Notes under the pieces: generated by a model | Databases searched by the model: none | What the model saw: the letters and a program-made list of their open reading frames with translations, nothing else | What the model was told of the DNA's origin: nothing | Source: Caenibius sp964466155 | GTDB lineage: Bacteria > Pseudomonadota > Alphaproteobacteria > Sphingomonadales > Sphingomonadaceae | Length of the DNA: 52,236 bases | Direction of reading: 5' to 3' | Assembly (NCBI GenBank): GCA_964466155.1 | Contig: CAYXMY010000003.1 | Location: forward strand, 1 to 52,236 | Made by a program: the position numbers and the translations under genes | Shown here: positions 14,985 through 23,582 of the stretch, in pieces | How the letters are laid out: each line of letters begins with the position of its first letter | How positions within the stretch are numbered: the first letter of the stretch is position 1

Positions 14985-15671
14985 TCAGCTGTTCATGAGG
15001 GCGCGCAAGGCATCGATGTCACGCAGTTGCAGCCCGCCATAGCAAATCGTCAGCAAACCCGCCCGCTCGAACGCGGCGAGGTGCGCGTTCACCGTCTTGC
15101 GGGTAAGGCCGGTCATCTCCCCCAATTGCTGCTGTGACAGGCGGATCGTGTTCCCCCTGTCTTCGGCCAGTTCGGCAGCGGCGATCAGGCGCGCGGCGAG
15201 GCGCTGCCTGGGCGGTAGAGTGATCGCTTCCACCATCATGTGCAACGCATGGCGCAGATTGGCATAAGCGGAATTGGCGATCACTCGCCAGATTTCGGGA
15301 TGACGTTCCGCGATGCGTTCCAACGCGGCTTCCGTTACGCGCAACACCCGCCCCGGTTCAACGCAGATCGCCGTCGCCAACCGAGGGCCGCCACTGATGC
15401 GGGTAGCATGGCCCAGCACCGCCCCCCTCCCCGTTTGGCCGATCATCACATCCCGATCCCCTGGCGCGGTGCAGTAGGAATGGAATTCTCCGTCGATCAC
15501 CACCGACAATCCGCGCAGATCGTCCCCTTCCCCTTGCGCCCATTCCCCCGGTGCCAGGCGGACAAGCCGCCCTTCCGCCAGCAATTCCTCCGCCAGCAAC
15601 GGCGAAAAGCCCCGCAACCAGTCCGCCTTGTGCAACACGGAAAGGGCAGCCGCGCGATCTTCGTTTTTCAT
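14985..15671 (-). CDS. Crp/Fnr-family transcriptional regulator
   Basis: 228 residues: a cyclic-nucleotide-binding-like beta-barrel sensor (about 20-120, with LRGLSVVIDGEFHSY), a dimerisation helix (about 125-155) and a winged helix-turn-helix with LSQQQLGEMTGLTRKTVNAHLAAFERAGLL. The cAMP phosphate-binding signature (RxxS/TV-type) and the four Fnr cysteines are not evident, so the effector is unknown. It is transcribed divergently from the class II aldolase gene across 86 bp, where ATTCC-N8-GGAAT (15695-15712) is a possible but weak operator. It may control the aldolase-cupin pair. Confidence 0.88.
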   Translation of the reverse strand: MKNEDRAAALSVLHKADWLRGFSPLLAEELLAEGRLVRLAPGEWAQGEGDDLRGLSVVIDGEFHSYCTAPGDRDVMIGQTGRGAVLGHATRISGGPRLATAICVEPGRVLRVTEAALERIAERHPEIWRVIANSAYANLRHALHMMVEAITLPPRQRLAARLIAAAELAEDRGNTIRLSQQQLGEMTGLTRKTVNAHLAAFERAGLLTICYGGLQLRDIDALRALMNS

Positions 15672-15757
15672 CGGCGAATTGTAACGAAAGTGGCATTCCG
15701 AAGCAAAGGAATCGTCTATTTTTCACGCTCGGAAATAGAGCAAGGAGAGGAATCGGA

Positions 15758-16621
15758 ATGAGCGACCGCACCGCCAGCGCCCTGTCGGCCGTGGCACCAG
15801 CCAACCACAACGCCCCGCGCGCCGAAGCGGCCGCACCCTTGGGCCTCGACCGGGAGGACAAGAGCCTCGACTGGAAGCAGCTCGCACCGCTGATCGCGCG
15901 CGAAGGCCGCTATCCGGTACTGCCGCGCCTGACCCCGCGGCAGGAACTGGCGCTGCTGTGCCGCACGCTGTTCCGCGAAGGGTATAACGATCATATCGCG
16001 GGCCACATCACCTATCGCCAGCCGGATGGCACCTTGCTGGTCAATCCGTGGGAATTGACCTGGGATGAAGTAACCGCGAGCGACATGGTCCACCTCGATT
16101 CCGATGGCCGGGTGCTGGAAGGGGACTGGAACGTGACACCAGCGCTCAACATCCATCTCGATCTGCATAACTTGCGCCACGATATCGGCGTGGCAATTCA
16201 CAATCACCCGGAATGGGGTTCTGTCTGGGCAGGCGCCCAGCGCATTCCGCCGATTTATGACCAGACATCATCCTTCGTCGAAGGCGATCCGCTGCTGTAC
16301 GACGAATACCGTGGCACGGTGAACGATCGCGAAGCCGGGCGCAGCGCGGTGGAACGGCTGGGCGACAGCAAATGGGCCTTGCTCGCCAATCACGGTGTGT
16401 TCGTCGTCGCGCGCGATATCCGGCAAGCGCATCTTCGCGCGATCACGCTGGAATGGCGCTGCAAGCTTGCCTGGCGGATCGAAGCGATTGGCGGCGGCGT
16501 GCCCGTGGCGCCGGAAATCGCGGGCGCGTTGGGTTCCCGCACCGATACCGCCGGTTTCCCCTTCATGTGGGAAGCCATGGCACGGCGCGAAATCCGCCGC
16601 GATCCGGGCGTGCTGGATTGA
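15758..16621 (+). CDS. Class II aldolase/adducin family protein
   Basis: 287 residues from ATG 15758, preceded by AAGGAGAGG. The domain carries the zinc-binding pattern of the family: FREGYNDHIAGHITYR, HNHPEW with two His ligands and LLANHGVFV with the third. Members cleave or epimerise sugar phosphates (fuculose, ribulose) or act on aromatic/aliphatic 2-hydroxy acids. The length, with about 40 extra N-terminal residues and a C-terminal extension, is closer to the aldolase-like proteins of catabolic clusters than to FucA or AraD. It precedes a cupin gene by 29 bp in an operon and diverges from a Crp/Fnr gene. The substrate is unknown. Confidence 0.88.
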   Translation: MSDRTASALSAVAPANHNAPRAEAAAPLGLDREDKSLDWKQLAPLIAREGRYPVLPRLTPRQELALLCRTLFREGYNDHIAGHITYRQPDGTLLVNPWELTWDEVTASDMVHLDSDGRVLEGDWNVTPALNIHLDLHNLRHDIGVAIHNHPEWGSVWAGAQRIPPIYDQTSSFVEGDPLLYDEYRGTVNDREAGRSAVERLGDSKWALLANHGVFVVARDIRQAHLRAITLEWRCKLAWRIEAIGGGVPVAPEIAGALGSRTDTAGFPFMWEAMARREIRRDPGVLD

Positions 16622-16650
16622 GCAAGGAACGGCAAGCGGGAGAGAGGACG

Positions 16651-17238
16651 ATGCCAACCGATCATCTGACAGAACAGGCGGATGGGCCGACCCCGGCACC
16701 TTCTGGCACCCCCACCGGCCGCCAGCGCATCGCCCTCTTTCGGGCGGGCGATGCCACTGCGCTCGATCATGAAACGATGCCCTTCGTGGGCGTCGATGCC
16801 GATGTCATGGCAGGCTTTGCCAGGATGGCCGCGGGTTGCCCCGATCCTGCCGATGCCTCGCACACCACGATCCTGTTCCAGTCGGGCGGCGATCCGGGAG
16901 TGAGCCTGTGCCACGCCTGGTTCAAAAGCGGATTCATCTCCCCCCGCCACAGCCACGATGCGGACTGCATCTATTATATTCTGGCAGGAGAAGCCCGCTT
17001 CGGATCGGCGCGGCTGGGCAAGGGGGATGGAATCTTCATCCCCGCATCGCAAGGCTATGTCCTCGAAGTGGGGGAAGAGGGATGCGAACTGCTCGAATTC
17101 CGTAACGCGGCGCAGTTCAACATTCACTTCAAGGGCAACGATCCCGCCCATTGGGACAAGATCGCCCAATCCTACGCCGCGCATACGTCCAATTGGGAAA
17201 GCGAAATCCCGCCTTCCCAGCGTGAACCCGCTGCCTAA
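16651..17238 (+). CDS. Cupin-domain protein
   Basis: 195 residues from ATG 16651, with GAGAGGA just upstream. A single cupin barrel occupies the C-terminal two thirds: motif 1 SPRHSHDADCIYYILAGE supplies two His and a nearby acidic residue as probable metal ligands, and motif 2 GKGDGIFIPASQGY lacks the usual third His, so metal binding may be incomplete. A Pro/Thr-rich N-terminal tail precedes it. It shares an operon with the class II aldolase, which suggests a role as isomerase, dioxygenase-like enzyme or ligand sensor in the same pathway, but none is proven. Confidence 0.8.
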   Translation: MPTDHLTEQADGPTPAPSGTPTGRQRIALFRAGDATALDHETMPFVGVDADVMAGFARMAAGCPDPADASHTTILFQSGGDPGVSLCHAWFKSGFISPRHSHDADCIYYILAGEARFGSARLGKGDGIFIPASQGYVLEVGEEGCELLEFRNAAQFNIHFKGNDPAHWDKIAQSYAAHTSNWESEIPPSQREPAA

Positions 17239-17244
17239 GCTTTT

Positions 17245-17277
17245 GGGGGCAATCCGTCATACGGCGGACTTGCCCCC
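17245..17277. terminator. Bidirectional stem-loop between convergent genes
   Basis: GGGGGCAA (17245-17252) pairs with TTGCCCCC (17270-17277); the inner TCCG/CGGA extends the stem. It lies between the cupin stop (17238) and the monooxygenase stop (17308). T-runs on both sides are short. Confidence 0.65.
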
Positions 17278-17307
17278 TTGGCATCGCGCCTTGCTGGCCC
17301 CAGCCCG

Positions 17308-18768
17308 TTATTGCGCCGCAGCCATGCCGCCCGCCATCGCGCCACATTCATAAGCTGCATCGTCGGGCGCGCTGGTCATATCCTTGTAGCGCTGCATCCC
17401 GTCGGGCCATTGGGTGACGTTTAGCCCGCTGTCCGCCCGGTAATAGCCCGCCACATCCGCATTCCACGGGGCAATCGCAGCGATTTCGCGCTGGAGGTTC
17501 GCGTTATAGGCGTCGAGCACTTCGTGCCGCAGATCGATCCACGCCAGATCGTCCCGCTCCATCCGTGCCAGATGACGCAGGAAATAGGCCACCTGACATT
17601 CGATATTGGCCAGGATCGAACCGTTGTTGGTGTTCGGGCCATAGAGCATGAACAGATTGGGAAAGCCCGACACGGTAATCCCAAGATAAGCACGCGCGCC
17701 TTGCGCCCATACCTCGTCCAGCCGCTGCCCCCCGCGTCCACGCACGGGAACGGCGGACAGGAAACGGGTGGTCTGGAAACCCGTGGCGAGGATCAGCACA
17801 TCGGCCGGATGATGGCCGCCATCGGCAGTGACCAGCCCATCCGGTTCGATCCGGGTGATCGCTTCGGTCACCAGATGCACGTTCGGCCGGTTGAAAGCCG
17901 GGAACCAGTCGCTCGAAACCAGAGGCCGCTTGCCGCCGAAAGCAAATGCGGGGGAAAGGTGGCGGCGCGTCTCCTCATCCGCCACCGTACTGGCATTCTG
18001 CGCGCATTCCGCCGCCGCGAAATCGAGCAAGGCGGTATCCTGCATCTTGCACATAGCATCCACCCATTGTGCAACCCGTGTGCGCTCCGCTTGCAGCAAT
18101 GCGGGATCGGCCGAAATCGCGGCCTGTTCTTCCGGAGTATAATCCGCCTCCCGCGCGCGGACATGGTTGGGGGTGCGCTGGAAAACCGTCAGTTTTCCAG
18201 CCATCGGTGCGATTTCAGGCACGAACTGCACCGCGCTCGCCGCGCTGCCGATCACCGCGATCCGCCGCCCGGCCAACGGCACATCATGGTGCCAGCGGGC
18301 CGAATGCATGACCGGTCCGGCAAAGCTGTCCAGCCCCGGAAGCGCGGGAATGTTGGGCTCGTTGAACAATCCCACCGCGCTGACCAGCACTTCGGCTTCC
18401 AGTGTCTCGCCATCGCTTAACGATACGCGCCACAGGCTTTGCGCCTCGTCCCACACCGCCCCTTCCACGCGCGTGCCGAGCCGCAGATGCGGACCAAGGC
18501 CATGCTGCGCGGCAAGCTCTTCCAGATAGGCGAGAATTTCCGGCTGTGTGGCATAGCGCGATTGCCAATCGGCCTTCTGCGCGAAGGAAAACGAATAGAG
18601 CACCGAAGGCACATCACAGCGGCATCCGGGATAAGTGTTATGCCGCCAGGTGCCGCCCACGCCATCGGCCTGCTCGACAATGGTGAAAGCGTCGTGCCCA
18701 GCCTCCTTCAGCTTGATCCCCGCGCAAATCCCGCCGGGGCCGGCACCGACGATCAAAATCCTTTTCAT
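17308..18768 (-). CDS. Flavin-containing monooxygenase of the Baeyer-Villiger type
   Basis: 486 residues. FAD-binding GAGPGG (8-13) and NADP-binding GSAASA (174-179) Rossmann motifs are present. Two Baeyer-Villiger fingerprints are visible: GGTWRHNTYPGCRCD (38-52) and FAGPVMHSARWHHD (149-162), the latter matching F-x-G-x3-H-x3-W but with His where Pro/Asp is usual. Such enzymes insert oxygen into ketones to give esters or lactones. The gene is divergent from a TetR regulator; its promoter (TTGACA, 17-bp spacer, ATAAAA) overlaps a palindromic operator at 18809-18828. Located among P450, reductase and TonB-receptor genes, it probably oxidises a cyclic or terpenoid ketone; the substrate is inference. 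Confidence 0.9.
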   Translation of the reverse strand: MKRILIVGAGPGGICAGIKLKEAGHDAFTIVEQADGVGGTWRHNTYPGCRCDVPSVLYSFSFAQKADWQSRYATQPEILAYLEELAAQHGLGPHLRLGTRVEGAVWDEAQSLWRVSLSDGETLEAEVLVSAVGLFNEPNIPALPGLDSFAGPVMHSARWHHDVPLAGRRIAVIGSAASAVQFVPEIAPMAGKLTVFQRTPNHVRAREADYTPEEQAAISADPALLQAERTRVAQWVDAMCKMQDTALLDFAAAECAQNASTVADEETRRHLSPAFAFGGKRPLVSSDWFPAFNRPNVHLVTEAITRIEPDGLVTADGGHHPADVLILATGFQTTRFLSAVPVRGRGGQRLDEVWAQGARAYLGITVSGFPNLFMLYGPNTNNGSILANIECQVAYFLRHLARMERDDLAWIDLRHEVLDAYNANLQREIAAIAPWNADVAGYYRADSGLNVTQWPDGMQRYKDMTSAPDDAAYECGAMAGGMAAAQ

Positions 18769-18799
18769 ACATCGCTCTCTTTTTAACTTTACAGTTTCG

Positions 18800-18828
18800 T
18801 TTTATTTTTTGACACGGTACGTTGTCAA
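18800..18828 (-). promoter_or_regulatory. Promoter of the Baeyer-Villiger monooxygenase gene
   Basis: On the minus strand TTGACA (18828-18823) is a perfect -35, followed after 17 bp by ATAAAA (18805-18800) as -10. The gene starts 31 bp further on. The operator palindrome covers the -35, so a bound TetR would block RNA polymerase. Confidence 0.65.
18809..18828. promoter_or_regulatory. Palindromic operator, probable TetR binding site
   Basis: A 20-bp near-palindrome TTGACA-CG-GTAC-GT-TGTCAA with 8 of 10 symmetric pairs lies between the divergent monooxygenase and TetR genes. Size and position fit an operator of the TetR protein encoded at 18929. Confidence 0.7.
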
Positions 18829-18928
18829 TGCACTTCCGCACCGGGTTGCCACCATGCAGCGGATTTGCCGCCACGACTGGAAGTAAGCGAAGGATCGAAC
18901 TGCTCGTGCACAAGAAACAGGACCGCAA

Positions 18929-19564
18929 GTGACAGGCAGCACGAAGCGAGCCGGGAAGCGCGGAGGCAGGCCACGCCGCGATGAGATCGAAGGGCGGCTG
19001 CATCATCTCTTCGACACCGCGGCGGAAATCTTCGCGCACCAGGGCTTTGCGGGGGCATCGATCGATCGGATCGCCTCTGCCGCGCACGTGGGCAAACCCA
19101 CGATCTATGCTCGCTATCGCAACAAGGCTGGTCTGTTGAAAGCGGTGATCGAGCATGTGCTCACGCACCGCCTCGTCCCCATAGACCGGCCGATTACCGC
19201 ACGAACCGCTCAAGGGGCGTTGGCCGAACAACTCTCCAACATCATTGCTGCTTCCATCGAACCGGGGTTTCTCGATCTCTTTCGCCTTTACCTGAATGAA
19301 GGCCCCCGTTTCCCCGCGCTATTCGAAGCATTTTCGCCGCAGGAGCATACACATCGCCTGCTGGTGGAGCAGATGATGCGGCATGAAGCTTTTCGCGATC
19401 TGCGGGTAAGTTTCGATGAAGCGGCGCGTACCATGCTCGCCATGGCTGGCATGCTGGTGACGATGGCTGCGGCTCAACCCGGCTACCGTGAAACCCTCTC
19501 ACCCATCGATGAGGCCGCGCGGATTGTCGATGTGTGCCTCTATGGGCTCATAAAGCGGGAGTGA
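18929..19564 (+). CDS. TetR-family transcriptional repressor
   Basis: 211 residues from a GTG at 18929, with AGGA about 6 bp upstream. A basic N-terminal arm (KRAGKRGGRPRRDEIEG) precedes the TetR helix-turn-helix: HLFDTAAEIFAHQGFAGASIDRIA followed by AHVGKPTIYARYRNKAGLL. The C-terminal ligand domain (about 75-205) resembles the TetR_C group of AefR/AcrR-like proteins. It is divergent from the monooxygenase gene, with an operator palindrome in the shared region, so it likely represses that gene and itself and is released by a pathway substrate. Confidence 0.92.
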   Translation: MTGSTKRAGKRGGRPRRDEIEGRLHHLFDTAAEIFAHQGFAGASIDRIASAAHVGKPTIYARYRNKAGLLKAVIEHVLTHRLVPIDRPITARTAQGALAEQLSNIIAASIEPGFLDLFRLYLNEGPRFPALFEAFSPQEHTHRLLVEQMMRHEAFRDLRVSFDEAARTMLAMAGMLVTMAAAQPGYRETLSPIDEAARIVDVCLYGLIKRE

Positions 19565-19634
19565 GGGAAACCGCAGCCGAAAAAAATGAAAGCTGCGGGA
19601 ACGCCGATCCCATCTGGGGACCGAATCCAATTCA

Positions 19635-19672
19635 TAAAAAAATCGCCCGGCAACACATGGCTGCCGGGCGAT
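19635..19672 (-). terminator. Intrinsic terminator of the TonB receptor gene
   Basis: On the minus strand ATCGCCCGGCA (19672-19662) pairs perfectly with TGCCGGGCGAT (19652-19642), 11 bp with a 9-nt loop, followed directly by seven T. It begins 15 bp past the receptor stop codon. Confidence 0.92.
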
Positions 19673-19686
19673 GGAACATCGTGAGA

Positions 19687-22161
19687 TCAATCCTTTCCGC
19701 CGAATGCGTAGCGCACACGCACACCATACATACGCGGTTCGCCATACATTTGCGATTGCGCGCCGATGGTCTGATAAACGCCCGTATTGGTGATGGCGTA
19801 TTCCTTGTTCGTCAGGTTGGTGCCGAACACCGAAATGTCGAAATTGCTGCCCATGACATTGCGCCAATCGACCGAAGCGTTAAGCAGCCCGAACGCTGGC
19901 AGATGGACGCCCGGTTCCATAGTCGCACCGTTGGGGAATTTTTCGACATAGAGCGGTGCGGTATCCTGCGCATCCGTCCAACTATAACTGACATAGAGAC
20001 TGATATTACCCGTCTTTTCCGAAGTCGGGATTTGCAACCGGCCATAGACCGACAGGATATTCGGCGACAGATACTGCAGTGGACGGCAGCTCATATCCAC
20101 ATTGCCATATCGGAGATCGGCGGGAGTCTGCGACGTACAGTCATAAACGCCCGAGTTGGAATAATACTTGAACGATTTGTAATGGGACGACAGGTGACTG
20201 TAGTTCGCGCCCAGTTCGAGGATGCTGACCGGCTTGATCATCGCCTCAACTTCGATCCCCTTGATGATAGCGGATGCCGTGCTGAGCGTGATCGCACCGT
20301 TCCCGCCGGTGGTCATATTCCTGTCCCCGGCGGCACGCTGGATCTTGCTGTAATCGAGATAGAAGCCGTTGACATTCAGACGAACCGGAACGCTCCCGAC
20401 CTTGAAATCGGACTTGAACCCGGCTTCATAGTCAGTAACGAATTCGGGGCCGAAGGTCTGCGTATCCGAATAGACCGCATAAGCGTTGAAACCACCTGCC
20501 TTGTATCCGCGCGAAACCTTGGCATAGAGCATCAGATTGTCGACCGGACGGTAATCAAGCCCGATCATCCACGTACCGGCGGAATCCTTGCGTGACGATC
20601 CGAAGAAGCAATCCTGATCGGGATTGGTGGTTGTCTGAGTTTTCCAGGAACAACTTACTAGGGTTCCCGGTGCAGGTCCGATATAGCCAGCCGTCGGCGC
20701 ATAGCTATACGAAATGTTGCTTCCGCCGACCTTGTCCCAGGTGTAGCGATACCCGGCGGTCAGCCGCAAACGATCGAGCGCAGGCGTCAAGGCCCCGAAA
20801 TCGAGCGTCGCCTGGGCATAGAGCGCCTTGGATTCGCTCCAGCTCTGAATCTTTCCAAGCCCGATCCTACACCCTGTGCCCGATGTCGGCGCACTGCAAA
20901 CAGTGGTGGCATAATTGATCATGTCGCCACCGGGCTTCTGCTTGAAGTAGAAACCGCCCAGCGTGTAGGTGAGCTTCTTGTCCAGCGCTTCGCCCTGCAA
21001 TTGCAGTTCTTCGGTATAGACGCGGAAGAAATCGCGCGGCGATGTGCGGCTTTCGACCGTTTCGCCCGTGTCATAGACCGGGGCTATCGTCGCATCCGAG
21101 TCAGACGCATAAAACGATTTGAGATAGGCGTAGCTCGCAATATTGCGCAGTTTCAGCCCTTCCGCCAATTGAATATCGGTCGTATTCGAAACACCCCAGG
21201 TGACGATCTTGGCGAAATCATCGATGCCATGGGCTGTCTTGCGGATGCCGAGATCGTTTTGTTTCGCGATCAGACTATTGAGATAGTTGGCATCGAACGT
21301 GTATCCATAAGCGTTCAATGCCGTCAAATAATTGGTATTGAAGCTCTTGGCGATGGTGCCGCTGCCATGGGTCTTGGAATACCCATAATAGGCCATCGTA
21401 TAGTTGGAAATGGAATCGGTCGGATCCCACTGGATGCCGACGCGCGCCATCCGCCAGTGCTGATTGTCCCGATCCTTGTGCCAGTTCACGTCTTCGGTGA
21501 AGCCGTCACGATCACGGCCAGAACCCACAATGCGAATTTTGAGACGCTCGGAGATCGGGATGTTTATCACCCCTTCCAATTCCTTCATATTGTAATTGCC
21601 GTAAGCACCCTGGACATACCCTTCGAACTTATCGGTGGGCTTGTTAGGGGTCAGCAGGATCGCGCCGCCCGTAGTGTTGCGGCCGAACAGTGTCCCCTGC
21701 ACCCCGGCCAGAACCTGCACGTTCTGCAGATCGACGAAATTGCCCGGTCCGCCTTGGCTGCTGAGCGTAAACGCGGCGGGCAAGGGCACTTCGTTCATAT
21801 AGACCACGACGGCGGGGGAACCCTGGAACGCCGCGCTCTGCCCACGCATGGATGGCGACATCACATCGCGGGAGGCCTGGCCGTTCGGAGCAATCACCAG
21901 CGAAGGCACCGATGCCTGCAAATCCTGCATCTGGGTAACACCCCGTTCACGCAAGCTGTCGGCCGACAGGGCCGTGATCGCAATCGGGACTTCCTGCAGC
22001 TTTTCTTCACGCCGCTGCGCGGTGACGATGATTTCACGAAAACCGGAATTGGTGGCTCCGGTTTGCGCGTCCTGATCCTGCGCCGCAGCGGTGCCTGGCA
22101 ACAAAGCGCCCGAAGCGACCAGTATGGAAGTCGTCAAAAGATGCGCGAATGCTTTCCTCAT
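19687..22161 (-). CDS. TonB-dependent outer-membrane receptor
   Basis: 824 residues from ATG 22161, with AGGAGGG 9 bp upstream. A signal peptide (MRKAFAHLLTTSILVASGA...AAAQ) is followed by a TonB-box-like EIIVTAQRREE, a plug domain (about 45-160, with QVLAGVQGTLFGRNTTGGAI) and a 22-strand barrel ending in the C-terminal YAFGGKD region. Sphingomonad receptors of this type import organic substrates rather than siderophores. It is the last gene before the terminator at 19642 and lies downstream of the P450/reductase operon on the same strand, 293 bp apart, with an AT-rich upstream region that probably holds its own promoter. Confidence 0.95.
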   Translation of the reverse strand: MRKAFAHLLTTSILVASGALLPGTAAAQDQDAQTGATNSGFREIIVTAQRREEKLQEVPIAITALSADSLRERGVTQMQDLQASVPSLVIAPNGQASRDVMSPSMRGQSAAFQGSPAVVVYMNEVPLPAAFTLSSQGGPGNFVDLQNVQVLAGVQGTLFGRNTTGGAILLTPNKPTDKFEGYVQGAYGNYNMKELEGVINIPISERLKIRIVGSGRDRDGFTEDVNWHKDRDNQHWRMARVGIQWDPTDSISNYTMAYYGYSKTHGSGTIAKSFNTNYLTALNAYGYTFDANYLNSLIAKQNDLGIRKTAHGIDDFAKIVTWGVSNTTDIQLAEGLKLRNIASYAYLKSFYASDSDATIAPVYDTGETVESRTSPRDFFRVYTEELQLQGEALDKKLTYTLGGFYFKQKPGGDMINYATTVCSAPTSGTGCRIGLGKIQSWSESKALYAQATLDFGALTPALDRLRLTAGYRYTWDKVGGSNISYSYAPTAGYIGPAPGTLVSCSWKTQTTTNPDQDCFFGSSRKDSAGTWMIGLDYRPVDNLMLYAKVSRGYKAGGFNAYAVYSDTQTFGPEFVTDYEAGFKSDFKVGSVPVRLNVNGFYLDYSKIQRAAGDRNMTTGGNGAITLSTASAIIKGIEVEAMIKPVSILELGANYSHLSSHYKSFKYYSNSGVYDCTSQTPADLRYGNVDMSCRPLQYLSPNILSVYGRLQIPTSEKTGNISLYVSYSWTDAQDTAPLYVEKFPNGATMEPGVHLPAFGLLNASVDWRNVMGSNFDISVFGTNLTNKEYAITNTGVYQTIGAQSQMYGEPRMYGVRVRYAFGGKD

Positions 22162-22454
22162 CTGGCATACCCTCCTCGTCCATTTCCCGGCTCTTGCGAT
22201 CATTCGGCCGGCGGCAGGGAGATTAAGTCAGCGGAAGAATAATTAAGGCATCCTATAAATAAGGCTGTGAATTATAAATGCCTTTACCTTACATACTGTT
22301 GCCGCATTGCAAGATAAATTGCCTCTGGCCGCACTAGCGTAAAGCCCAGCAAATCGCACCATTCGCATGCGTCGGCAGGCTATGCAGCACAGATTTTTTG
22401 CGCAGCAAAAGTGCAGCAAAACGCGCTGCTGGTCCCCGCTTGCATATGGGCAGG
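22162..22454. other. Intergenic region upstream of the TonB receptor
   Basis: About 290 bp. Positions 22230-22320 are unusually AT-rich and contain TATAAT on the minus strand (22276-22271), a candidate -10 for the receptor. GCAGC (22413-22417) and GCTGC (22425-22429) form a short stem followed on the minus strand by T-rich sequence, a weak terminator candidate for the reductase gene. No gene seen. Confidence 0.4.
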
Positions 22455-23582
22455 TTAACCGTGGACACGCACCAGAATCTTGCCTCCGGGACTACGTCCC
22501 GTAAGGCAGGCAGCAAGCGCTTGCGGCGCCTGCTCCAGCCCTTCGTGGATCTCTTGCCGGTAGACCAGTTGGCCGGCGCGCCACATCCGTGCGATGTCGG
22601 CGCGGAATTCGGGATATTCGTCATCGTGATCCAGCACCACGAAACCCTGGATACGCAGCCGCTTGGCCAGGATCAGACCGGTGGGGAGAATGCTATGTTC
22701 CGTGCCGCCGTATTCCGCCGCCATTCCGCAAACGATCAGCCGCCCGAACGGCTTCAAGCGGTCGAACACCGGGCGCTGGATCGCACCGCCCGCATTGTCG
22801 AAATAGATATCGATCCCGGCAGGCGTCAACCGGTCGAGCGCTTCGCCGATATCGCCTTGTGCGCGATCGATACAGGCATCCGCGCCCAATTCCTCCGTCA
22901 CGAAGCGGCACTTTTCCGCACCGCTGGCAATGCCGATCACCGTCAGCCCGTCGGCCTTGGCCATCTGCACCACCAGCATACCGACCGCCCCTGCCGCGGC
23001 CGAGACCACCATCACTTCGCCCTTGCGCGCCGCGCAATAATGGCGGTAGCCAACCCAGCCGGTGAATGCCGAACGCCCGACGATGGCAAGGTCCGCCTCA
23101 ATCGGCAATTCCGCCAGGTCGAGACGGAGCGAGGCATCGCCATCGACCGCTTCGTAATCCTGCCAGTACCGCCCGCCGAAGATATAGTCGCCCGGCGCAA
23201 AACTAGGATGGCGCGAGGCGATCACTTGCCCCACCGTTCCCCCCGCGAAAGGCGACATGGAGGGAACGATGCCCGCACGCATACGCTCGCCGACCTTGAT
23301 CCGCGTAGGATCGGGCAGCGCATCGGCGGACGTGTCCATGCGCCCGGCAGACCCGTCGTTCGCCACATCGGGCTCCGCCCCGGCATAAGGCAGCAGCGGC
23401 CGCACACCGGGTGAGATGCTGATGTAATGCGTGCGCATCAGCACCTGCCCTTCGCCCGGTTCGGGCATGGGCAATGTCACCAGTTCGAAATTCTCCGGCG
23501 CGGGAATCGGCCCCATGGCGGAGGCGATACGCCAGCACCGGTTCACGGCAGCACCCTGCATCCCGTCCGTACTCGCGATCAT
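22455..23582 (-). CDS. MDR-family NADP-dependent enal/enone reductase (CurA/prostaglandin-reductase type)
   Basis: 375 residues from ATG 23582, which overlaps the P450 stop (ATGA). The zinc-free medium-chain reductase fold is recognised by the N-terminal LPMPEPGEGQVLMRTHYIS segment, the NADP-binding AAAGAVGMLVVQMAKADG (an A-x2-G-x2-G motif, about 190-207) and the IDIYFDNAGG and LKPFGRLIVCGM segments typical of CurA, leukotriene B4 dehydrogenase and 2-alkenal reductases. No zinc ligands are evident. It likely reduces a carbon-carbon double bond conjugated to a carbonyl, after oxidation by the co-encoded P450. Confidence 0.88.
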   Translation of the reverse strand: MIASTDGMQGAAVNRCWRIASAMGPIPAPENFELVTLPMPEPGEGQVLMRTHYISISPGVRPLLPYAGAEPDVANDGSAGRMDTSADALPDPTRIKVGERMRAGIVPSMSPFAGGTVGQVIASRHPSFAPGDYIFGGRYWQDYEAVDGDASLRLDLAELPIEADLAIVGRSAFTGWVGYRHYCAARKGEVMVVSAAAGAVGMLVVQMAKADGLTVIGIASGAEKCRFVTEELGADACIDRAQGDIGEALDRLTPAGIDIYFDNAGGAIQRPVFDRLKPFGRLIVCGMAAEYGGTEHSILPTGLILAKRLRIQGFVVLDHDDEYPEFRADIARMWRAGQLVYRQEIHEGLEQAPQALAACLTGRSPGGKILVRVHG

